This document shows, one piece after another, positions 34,838 to 44,148 of a stretch of 64,000 nucleotides of DNA. The stretch is from an uncultured Collinsella sp. (GTDB lineage: Bacteria > Actinomycetota > Coriobacteriia > Coriobacteriales > Coriobacteriaceae): NCBI GenBank assembly GCA_900543505.1, contig UQSB01000001.1, positions 23,344 through 87,343 on the forward strand, in the 5' to 3' direction. The position numbers and the translations under genes were made by a program. The notes under the pieces were generated by a model, which was not told the origin of the DNA, did no database searches, and worked only from the letters and a program-made list of their open reading frames with translations. Numbering within the stretch: the first letter of the stretch is position 1; every line of letters begins with the position of its first letter.

Positions 34838-35665
34838 TTAGATCAACCCAAAGTGGCGCATCGCTGCGACGGTGCCGTCGTGTGCGACGTCGTCGGTCAC
34901 GTAGTCAGCGATCGCCTTGACCTCGGGCATGGCGTTGCCCATGGCCACAGCCGTCTCGACAGCGGCGAGCATACCCAGATCGTTGCCGGAATCGCCAAAG
35001 CCAAAGGTGCGCGCGTTGCCGGTGCGACCTAGGTATTCCAGCGCTCGCGCCACGCCCACGCCCTTGTCGATGCCCTTGGGGCTCAGCTCGCGATTCTGAC
35101 CACCGGTGTTGCACAGCTCAAACTCGCGCTCGATAAAGCCGTCATCGTTGGCTACGCGAGCCAGGTCGCACGCGTTAATGCACACCTTGCCTACGCGCAA
35201 GCGGCCATCGACGCGCATCTGATCAACGCCATGCACCACGCCGGCGCCTAGCAGAAATGACTGTTCGACACCAACTGGCTCAAGTGAATAGGTGGCACCG
35301 TTCGTCTCGAACAACGCCTCGCCGCCCGCCACAGTAATGCGACGCGCGAGCTCCTCAACAATGTCCTCGTCAATGCAGTCCTCGTGTGCCACGCGGCCCT
35401 CGACCTCTAGCGTGGCCCCCGCCATGGCAACGATACCCGCCGGGTTCAGCGCGCGCAGGCCATCGGCAATCAGCCACAAGGGGCGACCCGTGCAGATAAA
35501 TGCCTGGTGACCCGCATTGCGCAGGCGATGAAACGCCTCGATGACCGCCTGCGAGGGGCGCACCGCCGAAAAATCCTTATCGGTCATATCGTCGGGATCG
35601 AACGACGTCAGCGTGCCGTCCACGTCAAAAAAGAGCACGGCGGAATCGGGGCACGCATCAATCAT
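34838..35665 (-). CDS. HAD superfamily hydrolase, Cof type
   Basis: A 275-residue phosphatase of the Cof subfamily. Motif I is FFDVDGTLTS with both catalytic Asp residues, motif II is ICTGRP, and motif IV is GFGDSGNDLGML. The large cap (residues ~85-190) is of type IIB. Such enzymes remove phosphate from sugar phosphates or nucleotides. ATG 35665 has AAAGGAA upstream. It is divergent from rlmKL. Confidence 0.9.
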   Translation of the reverse strand: MIDACPDSAVLFFDVDGTLTSFDPDDMTDKDFSAVRPSQAVIEAFHRLRNAGHQAFICTGRPLWLIADGLRALNPAGIVAMAGATLEVEGRVAHEDCIDEDIVEELARRITVAGGEALFETNGATYSLEPVGVEQSFLLGAGVVHGVDQMRVDGRLRVGKVCINACDLARVANDDGFIEREFELCNTGGQNRELSPKGIDKGVGVARALEYLGRTGNARTFGFGDSGNDLGMLAAVETAVAMGNAMPEVKAIADYVTDDVAHDGTVAAMRHFGLI

Positions 35666-35740
35666 ATGGGTTCCTTTCGAGGGCGATGGCAAACGAAGCA
35701 TCCATCATATAATGGAGCGACGCAACCAGAGAGGTCACCC

Positions 35741-38299
35741 ATGGAATTTTATGCAAGCTGCCCCGAGGGCTTTGAATCCGCACTCGCCGACGAGCTCAAG
35801 TGGCTCGGGCTTTCGCATGTCCGCCGCCTGAAGGGCCGCGCTACGTTTGAGGGCGAGCTCGAAGAAGGCTACCGCGCCTGTCTGTGGTCGCGCCTGGCCA
35901 GCCGCGTGTTTGTGGTGCTCGGACGCTTTGAGGCACAGGATGCCGACGAGCTGTACGATGCCGTTTACGACATTGCCTGGGAAAACATCGTCCGCTGCGG
36001 CGCCACCATTGCCATCACTGCCCGTGGTGTGACCGAGCAGCTGCGCAACACGCGCTTCTCGGCTTTGCGCGCCAAGGACGCACTGTGCGACCACCTGGCC
36101 GAGGTCACGGGCCGTCGCGCCGATGTCGATGCCGCCGATCCCGACGTTCACCTGCTGCTTTCGCTGCGTCAGCGCCGTGCGAGCATAAGCCTGGACCTTT
36201 CGGGCGATCCGTTATTCAAACGCCTGCCGCCTGCCGCGACCCGCGCCGGCGAGGGTACGCACGTGCTGCGCCCCGACTACGCCGCCCTGGTGCTTTCGCA
36301 GGTCGGCTGGACCGCGCTATGCGAGCGCGAGCTGACGGCCGACGATTACGAGAACGAGGCTCTGCCCACGCTGGTCGACGCCTCATGCGCCGGCGGCGGT
36401 CTGCTGCTGGAAGCCGTGAATATTCTGACCGACCGCGCCCCGGGTTTTGCACGCGAGCACTGGGGTTTTGAGGGCTGGCAGCTGCATGACGCCGCCCTGT
36501 GGGAGCAGCTGCTTGCCGAGGCGCGCGGGCGCGAGGCGGCAGCGCGCGAGCGCCAGGCGCGCATCGTGGCCGTAGATATCGACCCCGCCGCCCGCAAGAC
36601 TGCCGAGCGCATGGTCAAGTGTGCCGGCTACAAGCGTTTTGTCGACTTTTGCGCCGCCAAGCCCGCCACCGTGCTGGACCATGCGGGCGCCGTCGCTGGC
36701 GCCGCCGTGGTCGCAAACACCACCGAAACCCCGCTTTCGCTCATGCACGACGCCATGACGTTGGTCGGCGAGCTGCGCCGCGCGCCCGAGCTTGCCTCGG
36801 CGCCGGTCGCCGCGCTCACCCGCGATGGCCTTATGGCCCGCGCGCTCCATGCCGAGCCCGCGCGCTCCATTGCCGTCATGCCCAACAACGAAGAGGCGAC
36901 TATTGAGGTTTGGCCCTCGCTCGATCATGTCGCCGCGACATTTGAGGCTGCGACCAGCGCGGATACCGAGGGTGAGGCCGCGGATGTCGATTATGAGGCC
37001 GCCAACACCCCTATGCCCGAGCCCGCTGCCACGCTCGACCTGGGCGACGGCAAGCCGCTGCCCGTGCTCATCCCCGAGTCCGAGCAGTTCGCCAACCGCC
37101 TGCGCAAGAACGCACGCCTGCGCCGCAAGTGGGCCAAGCGCGAGGGCGTGAGCTGCTACCGCGTCTACGACGCCGACCTGCCCGACTACTCTGCCGCCAT
37201 CGACCTGTACGAGGGCTGCCCGCAGACGCCGGGCCGCTGGCTCGTCATCGCCGAATACGCCGCGCCCAAGTCCATCGACCCCACACTGGCCCAAGCCCGT
37301 ATGCTCGATATTCTGGCCATCGCGCCGCGTATCCTGGATGTTCCGGCCGAGCACGTGCACGCCAAGGCCCGCATGCGCTCGCGCGGCGGCTCGCAGTACG
37401 GCAAGCAGGGCGCTGGCAAGGGCGGCTCGGGCGAGCGCGCCAATATCGCACGCCGTCGCCTCCCGCTCATCGAAGAGGGCGGCCTTACCTTTGCCGTCAA
37501 CTTTGACGACTACCTGGACGTCGGAATCTTCTTGGACCACCGCGTCACCCGCAACCTGGTGCGCGAGCACGCCAAGCAGGCGCGTCGCTTCCTCAACCTG
37601 TTTGCCTACACCGGCACCGCCACCTGCTACGCGGCCGATGGCGGCGTCGAGGAGACCGTGACGGTCGACCTCTCCAACACCTATCTGGACTGGGCCGAGC
37701 GCAACATGCGCCAGAACGGCTTTGTGGGTCCGCAGCATCACTTTGTGCGCGACGACGTGCTCGCCTGGATTCGCGACCAGCGCCAGACGCGCAACCGCTG
37801 GGACCTGATCTTTGTCGACCCGCCCACGTTCTCGAACTCGTCCAAGATGGGCCGCCGCACCTGGGATGTTCAGCGCGACCATGTTGAGCTTTTGGCCGGC
37901 GTATCGCGCCTGCTCGCACAGGGCGGTCATGCCATCTTTAGCTGCAACCTGCGCGGCTTCCGCCCCGAAACGCGCAAGCTCGCGCGCGCGGGCGTAGTGC
38001 TGGAGGACATTACGGCGCAGACCATCCCCGAGGACTTCGCGCGCAACCAAAAGGTGCATCATTGCTATATCGTGCGCCGCCTGCCCATCGAGGACGCCAT
38101 GGCCGAAGTCGGCTTTAGCGCCGAGGAAATTGCCGAGCGCGTCGAGGAACTGCGCAACCCCGAGGCCCGCAAGCCCCGTGGGGCAGTACCCGCGCACGCG
38201 CAGGCTGGCGACCGAGGGCCGCGCGGCGATGGCAAATCCGCCGCTGCAGGCAAGCCCAAAAAGAAGAAGTTCTACGCCAGCAAGCCCAAGGGCAAATAG
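35741..38299 (+). CDS. rlmKL: Bifunctional 23S rRNA methyltransferase RlmKL
   Basis: An 852-residue fusion enzyme. N-terminal THUMP domain (FYASCPEGFESALADEL onward), then the RlmL half, which makes m2G2445 (LPTLVDASCAGGGLLLEA), then the RlmK half, which makes m7G2069 (FLNLFAYTGTATCYA, FVDPPTFSNSSKM). The C-terminus is a basic, Gly/Lys-rich tail (KPKKKKF). Between the halves lies an unusual Ala/Glu-rich stretch near residues 405-430. ATG 35741 has GAGGT upstream; the frame is open from 35507 but without support. Confidence 0.95.
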   Translation: MEFYASCPEGFESALADELKWLGLSHVRRLKGRATFEGELEEGYRACLWSRLASRVFVVLGRFEAQDADELYDAVYDIAWENIVRCGATIAITARGVTEQLRNTRFSALRAKDALCDHLAEVTGRRADVDAADPDVHLLLSLRQRRASISLDLSGDPLFKRLPPAATRAGEGTHVLRPDYAALVLSQVGWTALCERELTADDYENEALPTLVDASCAGGGLLLEAVNILTDRAPGFAREHWGFEGWQLHDAALWEQLLAEARGREAAARERQARIVAVDIDPAARKTAERMVKCAGYKRFVDFCAAKPATVLDHAGAVAGAAVVANTTETPLSLMHDAMTLVGELRRAPELASAPVAALTRDGLMARALHAEPARSIAVMPNNEEATIEVWPSLDHVAATFEAATSADTEGEAADVDYEAANTPMPEPAATLDLGDGKPLPVLIPESEQFANRLRKNARLRRKWAKREGVSCYRVYDADLPDYSAAIDLYEGCPQTPGRWLVIAEYAAPKSIDPTLAQARMLDILAIAPRILDVPAEHVHAKARMRSRGGSQYGKQGAGKGGSGERANIARRRLPLIEEGGLTFAVNFDDYLDVGIFLDHRVTRNLVREHAKQARRFLNLFAYTGTATCYAADGGVEETVTVDLSNTYLDWAERNMRQNGFVGPQHHFVRDDVLAWIRDQRQTRNRWDLIFVDPPTFSNSSKMGRRTWDVQRDHVELLAGVSRLLAQGGHAIFSCNLRGFRPETRKLARAGVVLEDITAQTIPEDFARNQKVHHCYIVRRLPIEDAMAEVGFSAEEIAERVEELRNPEARKPRGAVPAHAQAGDRGPRGDGKSAAAGKPKKKKFYASKPKGK

Positions 38300-38303
38300 A
38301 CAA

Positions 38304-38370
38304 AGTTGCGGTGGAATACGGACTGTTTTGCCTGGCATTAGGCAGTTTTAGACCGTATTTCACCGCAACT
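38304..38370. terminator. Large hairpin between convergent rlmKL and kdpE
   Basis: AGTTGCGGTGGAATACGG pairs with CCGTATTTCACCGCAACT (one mismatch, 18 bp). A second stem TGCCT/AGGCA sits inside. It begins 5 bp after the rlmKL stop codon, so terminator function is likely although no T tract follows. Confidence 0.65.
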
Positions 38371-38394
38371 CATATTGGGATGATGGTTGGAGAT

Positions 38395-39108
38395 CTAGCC
38401 TTGGGTGACCAATCGGTAACCGATACCAACGTGCGTCTGGATATAGCGCGGATGCGCGGGGTCGGACTCGATCTTCTTACGCAACGTGCCCATAAAGACA
38501 CGCAGGCTCGCCAGGTCACTCTTAGTTGCCGTGCCCCAAATCTCGTGCAGGATAAACTGGTGCGTCAGCACCTTGTCGGCGTTATGCGCCAGCAGGCACA
38601 GGAGCTTGTACTCGATCGGCGTCAGATGCAGTTCCTCGCCATCCATCGTGGCGATGCCGGCATCAAAATCGATATGCAGCTCACCGGTATCGAACGAGCC
38701 CTCGGAGACAACGCCGCCCGTCTGCGCATACGAAAGGCGCCTGAGCGTCGTGCGAATGCGCGCGAGCAGTTCCTCGACCGAAAACGGCTTGGTCAGATAG
38801 TCGTCGGCACCGGCATCGAGCGCGCGAATTTTGTCCGCATCCTCGCTGCGCGCCGAGACCACGATAATCGGCATGCCCGACCATGCGCGCACCGACTCCA
38901 CCACCTTGACGCCGTCCATATCGGGCAGGCCCAGATCGAGCAGCACAATGCTCGGCGCCTGCGATGAGGCGGCGGCGATGGCGGCATGGGCGGTCTCCAC
39001 AGCCATATGGCGCAAGCCGTGCGCCTCGAGCGCGGCAACAATAAGATTGCGAACGGCGGGGTCGTCCTCAACGACCAAGATGAGCGGTTTTACGGCAGAG
39101 TTCGGCAC
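38395..39108 (-). CDS. kdpE: KdpE-like response regulator
   Basis: A 237-residue OmpR-type regulator. Receiver domain: acidic pair VVEDD, phosphorylated Asp in LLDLGLPDMDG, Lys in LTKPFSVEELLARI. The winged-helix domain reads LTPIEYKLLCLLAHNADKVL and RVFMGTLRKKIE. The VEELLARIRTTLRR stretch is typical of KdpE. The start is GTG 39108 with AAGGAG 7 nt upstream, only 4 bp after the kinase stop. Control of potassium uptake is inferred from the kinase and from kup upstream. Confidence 0.88.
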   Translation of the reverse strand: MPNSAVKPLILVVEDDPAVRNLIVAALEAHGLRHMAVETAHAAIAAASSQAPSIVLLDLGLPDMDGVKVVESVRAWSGMPIIVVSARSEDADKIRALDAGADDYLTKPFSVEELLARIRTTLRRLSYAQTGGVVSEGSFDTGELHIDFDAGIATMDGEELHLTPIEYKLLCLLAHNADKVLTHQFILHEIWGTATKSDLASLRVFMGTLRKKIESDPAHPRYIQTHVGIGYRLVTQG

Positions 39109-39112
39109 AGCG

Positions 39113-40738
39113 CTACTCCTTATCAAACGAAACATCGGCGACGGGAAGCTCAATCGTAAAGACCGAGCCGTGCGGGTCCGCCGCGGTAACCTCTATGCTA
39201 CCGCCATGTGCCAGGGCAATGGAGCGGCAGAGCGAAAGCCCCAAGCCCACACTGCGGCAGCTGTCGGCCAGGCCATGGTTGGCGGTGTAGAACGACTCAA
39301 AGATTCGCTCGCGGTCCTCGGGCGCAATGCCCGGGCCATCATCAGCAACCGAGCACGCCACGCATCCATCATGGACGCCAATCGAGATCACGATATGCGA
39401 GCCCGCAGGCGTATAGGTAATGGCGTTGTTCACCAGGTTGACCACCAGCTGCACCATCAGGCGCGCATCGACGTTGACGAGCGCCGGCTCATCGCACGCC
39501 ACCACCTTAAGGTCGTGCTCGCGCACGGCCGGGTTCACGTGGCGCAGCGCCTCCTCGACGATATCGTCCATGAGCTCGAGCGTAGTCGACAGATGCATGC
39601 CGCCGCCCTCGAGCTTGGTGATGGCGAGCAGGTTCTCGACGGTGGCATTGAGCCATTGTGCGTCCGAGCGAATGGATAGGAGCATGCCGCGGCGCGTCTG
39701 GTCGTCGAGCACGGCCGTGCCGGTCGAGCCCTGGTCGAGCAGCACATCGGCATTGCCCGAGATACTGGTAAGCGGCGTGCGCAGATCGTGCGAGATGGAG
39801 CGCAGCAAGTTGGCGCGCAGCTGCTCGTTTTTAGCGAGCACCGCCGCCTCCTCGCGAGCCTCCATGGCGCGGGCGCGATCGAGCGCCAGCTCGCCTTCGC
39901 TCACGATGGCATCGGCAAGCGTCCGCTCCTCGGGCGTCAGCGCATCGGGCTCGGCGACAATGGCGAACACCCCCACCACCGAGGCGGGATCACCCGCGCG
40001 CACCATGGTGTCACCCGAGCGCACGGTCAGGTATATGCCGTAGAACGCCGAGGCGCCATAGGTGGCATCGAGCGGCGTTCCCACATAGGCGGACGCCGAG
40101 AGCCGCGGCGGCATCTGGGGCGCCAGCTGGTGTACCGGCGCGGCATCGCCCACAGCCGTGTACGTCGTGCGCGGCAGCAGGTCATCGTTATCGGCATCGG
40201 CGCTATACCACACGACCGGACAGTCCGAAAGACGCGCCAGCTGCGTTGCCATAGCGTGCACAATCTGTTGCTGATCGCCACACCGCTGCAGCATGCGGTT
40301 GGTCTCGAGCACCATCTGCGTGCGACGGTCGCTGGCGGCAGCCTGCGCCAAGGCGCGGCGCAGGGCCAGCGCGATCGAGCTCGATACGAGCGAGACCGCA
40401 AACATGATAAAGAACATGCCGGGATAGACGCGGTCGATAAACGACAGCGCGTAGCGCGGGTCGACAAACAAGAAGTTGTAGAGCGCCACGGCGGCAGCCG
40501 AGCTCAGCAGGCAGTACAGGCGGCTCCAAGTAAAGAAAGCGCACAGCTGCACGGCGAACACATAGACGATCATGATGCTCGGCGCGAGCCCCGGATGGTC
40601 GAGCAGCGCGCCCACAATCGTCGCCGCGGCTAGCAGCCCCGCCGATACGCAGGCGTCATACAGAGGGCTGCGACGCGTCAGCGTTGTACGCCGCCACCAA
40701 AAGTTCTCGGCAATATCGCCGTCCGCACGGACGTCCAT
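39113..40738 (-). CDS. KdpD-like sensor histidine kinase lacking the N-terminal KdpD domain
   Basis: A 541-residue kinase. Residues ~25-130 are the four-helix DUF4118 region of KdpD; a GAF-like region follows, then HisKA with His317 in SISHDLRTPLTS, and the ATPase domain (NLVNNAITYTP, DDGPGIAPEDRERIFESF, GLGLSLCRSI). Canonical KdpD is ~890 residues and begins with a KdpD/USP module, missing here. So sensing must use the membrane and GAF parts only. It lies downstream of kup, behind kup's terminator. Confidence 0.88.
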   Translation of the reverse strand: MDVRADGDIAENFWWRRTTLTRRSPLYDACVSAGLLAAATIVGALLDHPGLAPSIMIVYVFAVQLCAFFTWSRLYCLLSSAAAVALYNFLFVDPRYALSFIDRVYPGMFFIMFAVSLVSSSIALALRRALAQAAASDRRTQMVLETNRMLQRCGDQQQIVHAMATQLARLSDCPVVWYSADADNDDLLPRTTYTAVGDAAPVHQLAPQMPPRLSASAYVGTPLDATYGASAFYGIYLTVRSGDTMVRAGDPASVVGVFAIVAEPDALTPEERTLADAIVSEGELALDRARAMEAREEAAVLAKNEQLRANLLRSISHDLRTPLTSISGNADVLLDQGSTGTAVLDDQTRRGMLLSIRSDAQWLNATVENLLAITKLEGGGMHLSTTLELMDDIVEEALRHVNPAVREHDLKVVACDEPALVNVDARLMVQLVVNLVNNAITYTPAGSHIVISIGVHDGCVACSVADDGPGIAPEDRERIFESFYTANHGLADSCRSVGLGLSLCRSIALAHGGSIEVTAADPHGSVFTIELPVADVSFDKE

Positions 40739-40762
40739 CAGCGCCCCGCCCCTCTCTCAAAA

Positions 40763-40806
40763 ACAAAAACCACCACAAAGGGGACTGGCACCTTTGCGGT
40801 GGTGGC
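40763..40806 (-). terminator. Terminator of kup
   Basis: CCACCACAAAGG faces CCTTTGCGGTGG around GGACTGGCA. On the minus strand TTTTTGTTTTTG follows. The stem shares CAAAGGGGACTG with the dispersed palindrome family. It lies between kup and the kdpD-like gene, so the kinase needs read-through or its own promoter. Confidence 0.85.
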
Positions 40807-40874
40807 CTCCTTGTGGTGGTTTCAAGTGTATAGCCTTTGCAGCCTGCGGTCGCTAGACAAACAGCAGACGTCGA

Positions 40875-42902
40875 CTACGGACGCTCGTCGGGAGCCAGGC
40901 GCTGCATCTTGCTCACGGCCTTGAACTTGGTGAACAGCGGCACGTACTCAAAGCTCACGTTGGAGTTCTCCAGGCCGTACCAGCGCGCAGGCGTGCCGGC
41001 GGCGCGGCGGATGATGTACTTGAGCGTGATGGCCGTACGCTCGCTGGGCTCCACGTCGCTTTCGGGCGCCAGCAGCTTGCGGATCATGACGAACTTAAAC
41101 GTACCGATGTTGCCCGGGTCCTTGTAGACCGAGTAGTCATGCGTCTGCGCCGGCAGCTCGCCGCTGGCAGCCAGATCCTGAACAACCTGACGCAGATAGG
41201 CATTGACGCGCTGGTTGATCTTGTAGCCCAGATACAGATGCACGCGGAACACGTAGTCGGTGCCGAACGTCTCGACCGAGTAGGCAAAGGTATGCGGCTC
41301 CTCCATGGTCTCGACATTCACGAACCACCAGGCGCGAGCGCGCTTGGGGTGCTTATCCAAAATCGAGTAGACGATATCGCGGTCGATATAGTCGGTGTTG
41401 GTGTCCTTGGTCAGGTACACGATGTTGTCGCTCATGAGCTCGTAGCGATCGTCGTCGCGCAGGCGTTTGAGCTGCGGCAGATAGCTGCGCAGCGGCAGCA
41501 GCGTAAACTGACGTTGCTCGACCGCCGTGCCGTTGTACCAGCACACCATGATGCCCATGATGAGCGCGGCCATAAGGATGGTGAAATAGCCGCCGTGGAA
41601 GAACTTGGTGAGCGAGCTCACAAAGAAGAAGCCCTCGAGCATAAGGAAGAAGGCGGCAAAGATCCACGGCGCGACCTTGAGATTGCGCTCCACGTGCAGA
41701 TAGAAGAAGAGCAGCATTGTCGTGCACATCATGGTCAGGGTAATGGCCAGGCCGTACGCGGCCTCCATGTGCGCCGAGTTCTGGAACAGCAGCACCACGA
41801 CGACGCAGCCCATGAGCATGACGTTGTTGACCATGGGGATGTAGAGCTGGCCCTTGGTCTCGGCAGGATAGAAGACCTGCATATGCGGCATGAGGTCCAG
41901 GCGGCTGGCCTCGGACACCAGCGAGAATGCGCCGGTGATGAGCGCCTGCGAGGCGATGATGGCCGCGACGGTGGAAAGGCCGACGGCAAAGGGGCGCAGA
42001 CCCGGGGCGAGCATCTGGTAGAAGGGGTTGAGGTCGGCGATACCCATGAGCTCCGGGTTGCCGGCGTTGTTGATAAGCCACGCGCCCTGGCCCATGTAGG
42101 ACAGCAGCAGGCAGCACTTAACGAACGGCCAGGTGGCGTAGATGTTGCCGCGGCCCACATGGCCCATGTCGGAGTAGAGCGCCTCGGCACCGGTGGTGGC
42201 AAGGAAGCAGCTGCCCAGAATCATGATGCCCGCGTGGTTGTTGGGGCTCAGCAGAAAAGCGATGCCACGCAACGGGTTGAGGCACAGCAGCACCGCGGGA
42301 TACTGGCAGACAAAGAACAGGCCCGTGCCGCCCAGGAACAAAAACCACAGCGTCATGATGGGGCCGAAGGCGTGACCGATCTTGGCCGTGCCGATGCGCT
42401 GCACCAAGAAGAGCGCGATGATGATGGCAAGCGTGATGGCGACGACACGACCCTGGTCGTCACCGAGCACGGCATGGACCGCCGGGATGGTGCGCAGGCC
42501 CTCGATGGCCGTGGTGACGGTAACGGCAGGCGTCAGGATGCCGTCGGCGAGGAGCGCCGCGCCGCCCAGCATGGCGGGGATGATGAGCCACTTGCCGCAG
42601 CGCTTGACCAGGCTGTACAGGGCAAAGATGCCGCCCTCGCCGTGGTTGTCGGCGCGCAGCGAGATCAGCACGTACTTGACGGTCGTCAGCAGCGTGACCG
42701 TCCACACGACAAGGGAGAGCGCGCCGAGCACGAACTCCTCCGTCACGCTTCCGATGCCGCCGTTGCCGGCAACGAGCGCCTTAGTTACATACATAGGGCT
42801 GGTGCCGATATCGCCGTACACCACGCCCAGCGTGACGAGCATCGCCGAGATGCTCACAGGAATCGCAGCGTGCGAAGCTGCCTCCTTGGCCTTTTGTTCC
42901 AT
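40875..42902 (-). CDS. kup: KUP family potassium transporter
   Basis: A 675-residue potassium-proton symporter. The first helix carries GVVYGDIGTSPMYV, the family signature; GILTPAVTVTTAIEGL and ATTGAEALYSDMGHVG follow. Twelve helices are followed by a ~170-residue cytoplasmic domain. ATG 42902 has GGGAGGA upstream, better than the codon at 42920. It is followed by kdpDE-type regulators, an arrangement that suggests these control Kup instead of the absent Kdp pump. Confidence 0.95.
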   Translation of the reverse strand: MEQKAKEAASHAAIPVSISAMLVTLGVVYGDIGTSPMYVTKALVAGNGGIGSVTEEFVLGALSLVVWTVTLLTTVKYVLISLRADNHGEGGIFALYSLVKRCGKWLIIPAMLGGAALLADGILTPAVTVTTAIEGLRTIPAVHAVLGDDQGRVVAITLAIIIALFLVQRIGTAKIGHAFGPIMTLWFLFLGGTGLFFVCQYPAVLLCLNPLRGIAFLLSPNNHAGIMILGSCFLATTGAEALYSDMGHVGRGNIYATWPFVKCCLLLSYMGQGAWLINNAGNPELMGIADLNPFYQMLAPGLRPFAVGLSTVAAIIASQALITGAFSLVSEASRLDLMPHMQVFYPAETKGQLYIPMVNNVMLMGCVVVVLLFQNSAHMEAAYGLAITLTMMCTTMLLFFYLHVERNLKVAPWIFAAFFLMLEGFFFVSSLTKFFHGGYFTILMAALIMGIMVCWYNGTAVEQRQFTLLPLRSYLPQLKRLRDDDRYELMSDNIVYLTKDTNTDYIDRDIVYSILDKHPKRARAWWFVNVETMEEPHTFAYSVETFGTDYVFRVHLYLGYKINQRVNAYLRQVVQDLAASGELPAQTHDYSVYKDPGNIGTFKFVMIRKLLAPESDVEPSERTAITLKYIIRRAAGTPARWYGLENSNVSFEYVPLFTKFKAVSKMQRLAPDERP

Positions 42903-42937
42903 AAGCCGGTTTCCTCCCAATTTTAACGTTCGACGGG

Positions 42938-42943
42938 ATTATA
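42938..42943 (-). promoter_or_regulatory. -10 box of the kup promoter
   Basis: TATAAT on the minus strand, about 36 bp before the kup start codon. The -35 region (ATTAAA-like) is poor. The resulting leader of ~28 nt is too short for a cyclic-di-AMP riboswitch. Confidence 0.55.
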
Positions 42944-43025
42944 TGTAATCAGCCCATATTTTAATGGCACCGTTTTCCCAGCTAGATAAACATTTATGCG
43001 GCCTTTAGGCCACCGCGGCGATATG

Positions 43026-43060
43026 GAATGTGACAAAGGGACGCCCCCTTTGTCACATTC
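43026..43060. repeat. GTGACAAAGGG palindrome (copy 4)
   Basis: GAATGTGACAAAGGG and CCCTTTGTCACATTC are perfect 15-bp arms around ACGCC. It ends one base before the nitroreductase stop codon. Confidence 0.9.
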
Positions 43061-43061
43061 G

Positions 43062-43934
43062 TCATTTTCCGAGCCAGTTTTTGAACCACCACTCCATAGA
43101 GCGGCTCATCTCGGCCATAAAGGGGCTCGTGTGCTTACGGGTGTAGATGTCGATGACGCGGTCGCCCACCTCGCGGGCGTGCGGGCGAAACATCGCATCC
43201 ATCTCGGCCACCTGCGCATCCATCGTCGCGGCGTCGGCGCGACAATAATGCTCCTCGTGCACCAGGTTCACCACGGGATGCGCGATTGCCGGGCGCTCCT
43301 TACGGGGCGTGCCGATGATGAGCATCGACAGCGGCATGGTATAGGCAGGCAAGTCCAGCAGTGCGGCAACTTCCTCGGCATTCTCGACGATATCACCGAT
43401 GTAGCAGCTCCCCAACCCCAGGGCCTCGGCGGCAACCACGGCGTTTTGCGCGGCGATCACGGCATCCTGCGCCGCGATGGCAAAGTCGCCCAAACCCGGC
43501 GCGCGGCGGGGCGCCTTGCCCGTGCGCTCGACAAACTCGGGCTCAAAGCAGCCCACGTGCTCAAACAGATCGATCCACTTGGCATAGTCGACCACAAATA
43601 TAAGTGCCCAGGGCGCCTTGGCGATCATGGGCTGGTGGTCGCACAGGTCGGCAAGACGATCGAGCGTAGCCTGCTCACGAATGCTTACGATGGAATACAT
43701 CATCATGGCGCCCGCCGACGGCGCGCGACTCGCCGCATGCAAGATCGCCGCCCGCTGTTCGTCGGTCACCGCCACGGGGCGACCGTCGTCATCGCGCGCA
43801 AAGGCACGCGTAGAGGAACGGTGCTCCAAGATGTCCAGCGCTGCGTTGCCCGTAGTCTCGACCGGATAGCCGTACGTATCCACGACCGCAGCTCCGTCGC
43901 CGCCCATGTCCGCCTTGCAAACCTGCTCGCTCAT
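43062..43934 (-). CDS. Nitroreductase family protein
   Basis: A 290-residue FMN-dependent oxidoreductase. The N-terminal motif LDILEHRSSTRAFA and the central NAVVAAEALGLGSCYIGDI bind FMN; MLIIGTPRKERPA is typical of the NfsA/Frp side. ATG 43934 has GAGGGTAGGG ahead. The C-terminal ~70 residues extend beyond the usual domain and end in aromatic residues. It is a single gene; the substrate is unknown. Confidence 0.85.
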   Translation of the reverse strand: MSEQVCKADMGGDGAAVVDTYGYPVETTGNAALDILEHRSSTRAFARDDDGRPVAVTDEQRAAILHAASRAPSAGAMMMYSIVSIREQATLDRLADLCDHQPMIAKAPWALIFVVDYAKWIDLFEHVGCFEPEFVERTGKAPRRAPGLGDFAIAAQDAVIAAQNAVVAAEALGLGSCYIGDIVENAEEVAALLDLPAYTMPLSMLIIGTPRKERPAIAHPVVNLVHEEHYCRADAATMDAQVAEMDAMFRPHAREVGDRVIDIYTRKHTSPFMAEMSRSMEWWFKNWLGK

Positions 43935-44148
43935 CGCCCTACCCTCGCCATTTCTTTAAGAAGCCTTTACGTTTCCGTGTAATTCCCGTCCATTATCGCG
44001 CAGGTGGGCACTCCATTGCGCAACACCGCCATACTCGCGCGTTATTATGGCTGGTTGTTGTACGCAGCCGTCAAATGCTGCGCATATCTCGGTAACAATC
44101 GGGTTAATCCCCGCTTTCGTAGGTTTTAAGTTCGTGAGGAGTCTCAGC

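Noticed and set aside
36383..38338. 651-codon minus-strand frame
   Set aside because: Antisense to rlmKL.
42903..43025. Cyclic-di-AMP riboswitch before kup
   Set aside because: The leader after the TATAAT is only about 28 nt and shows none of the conserved elements.
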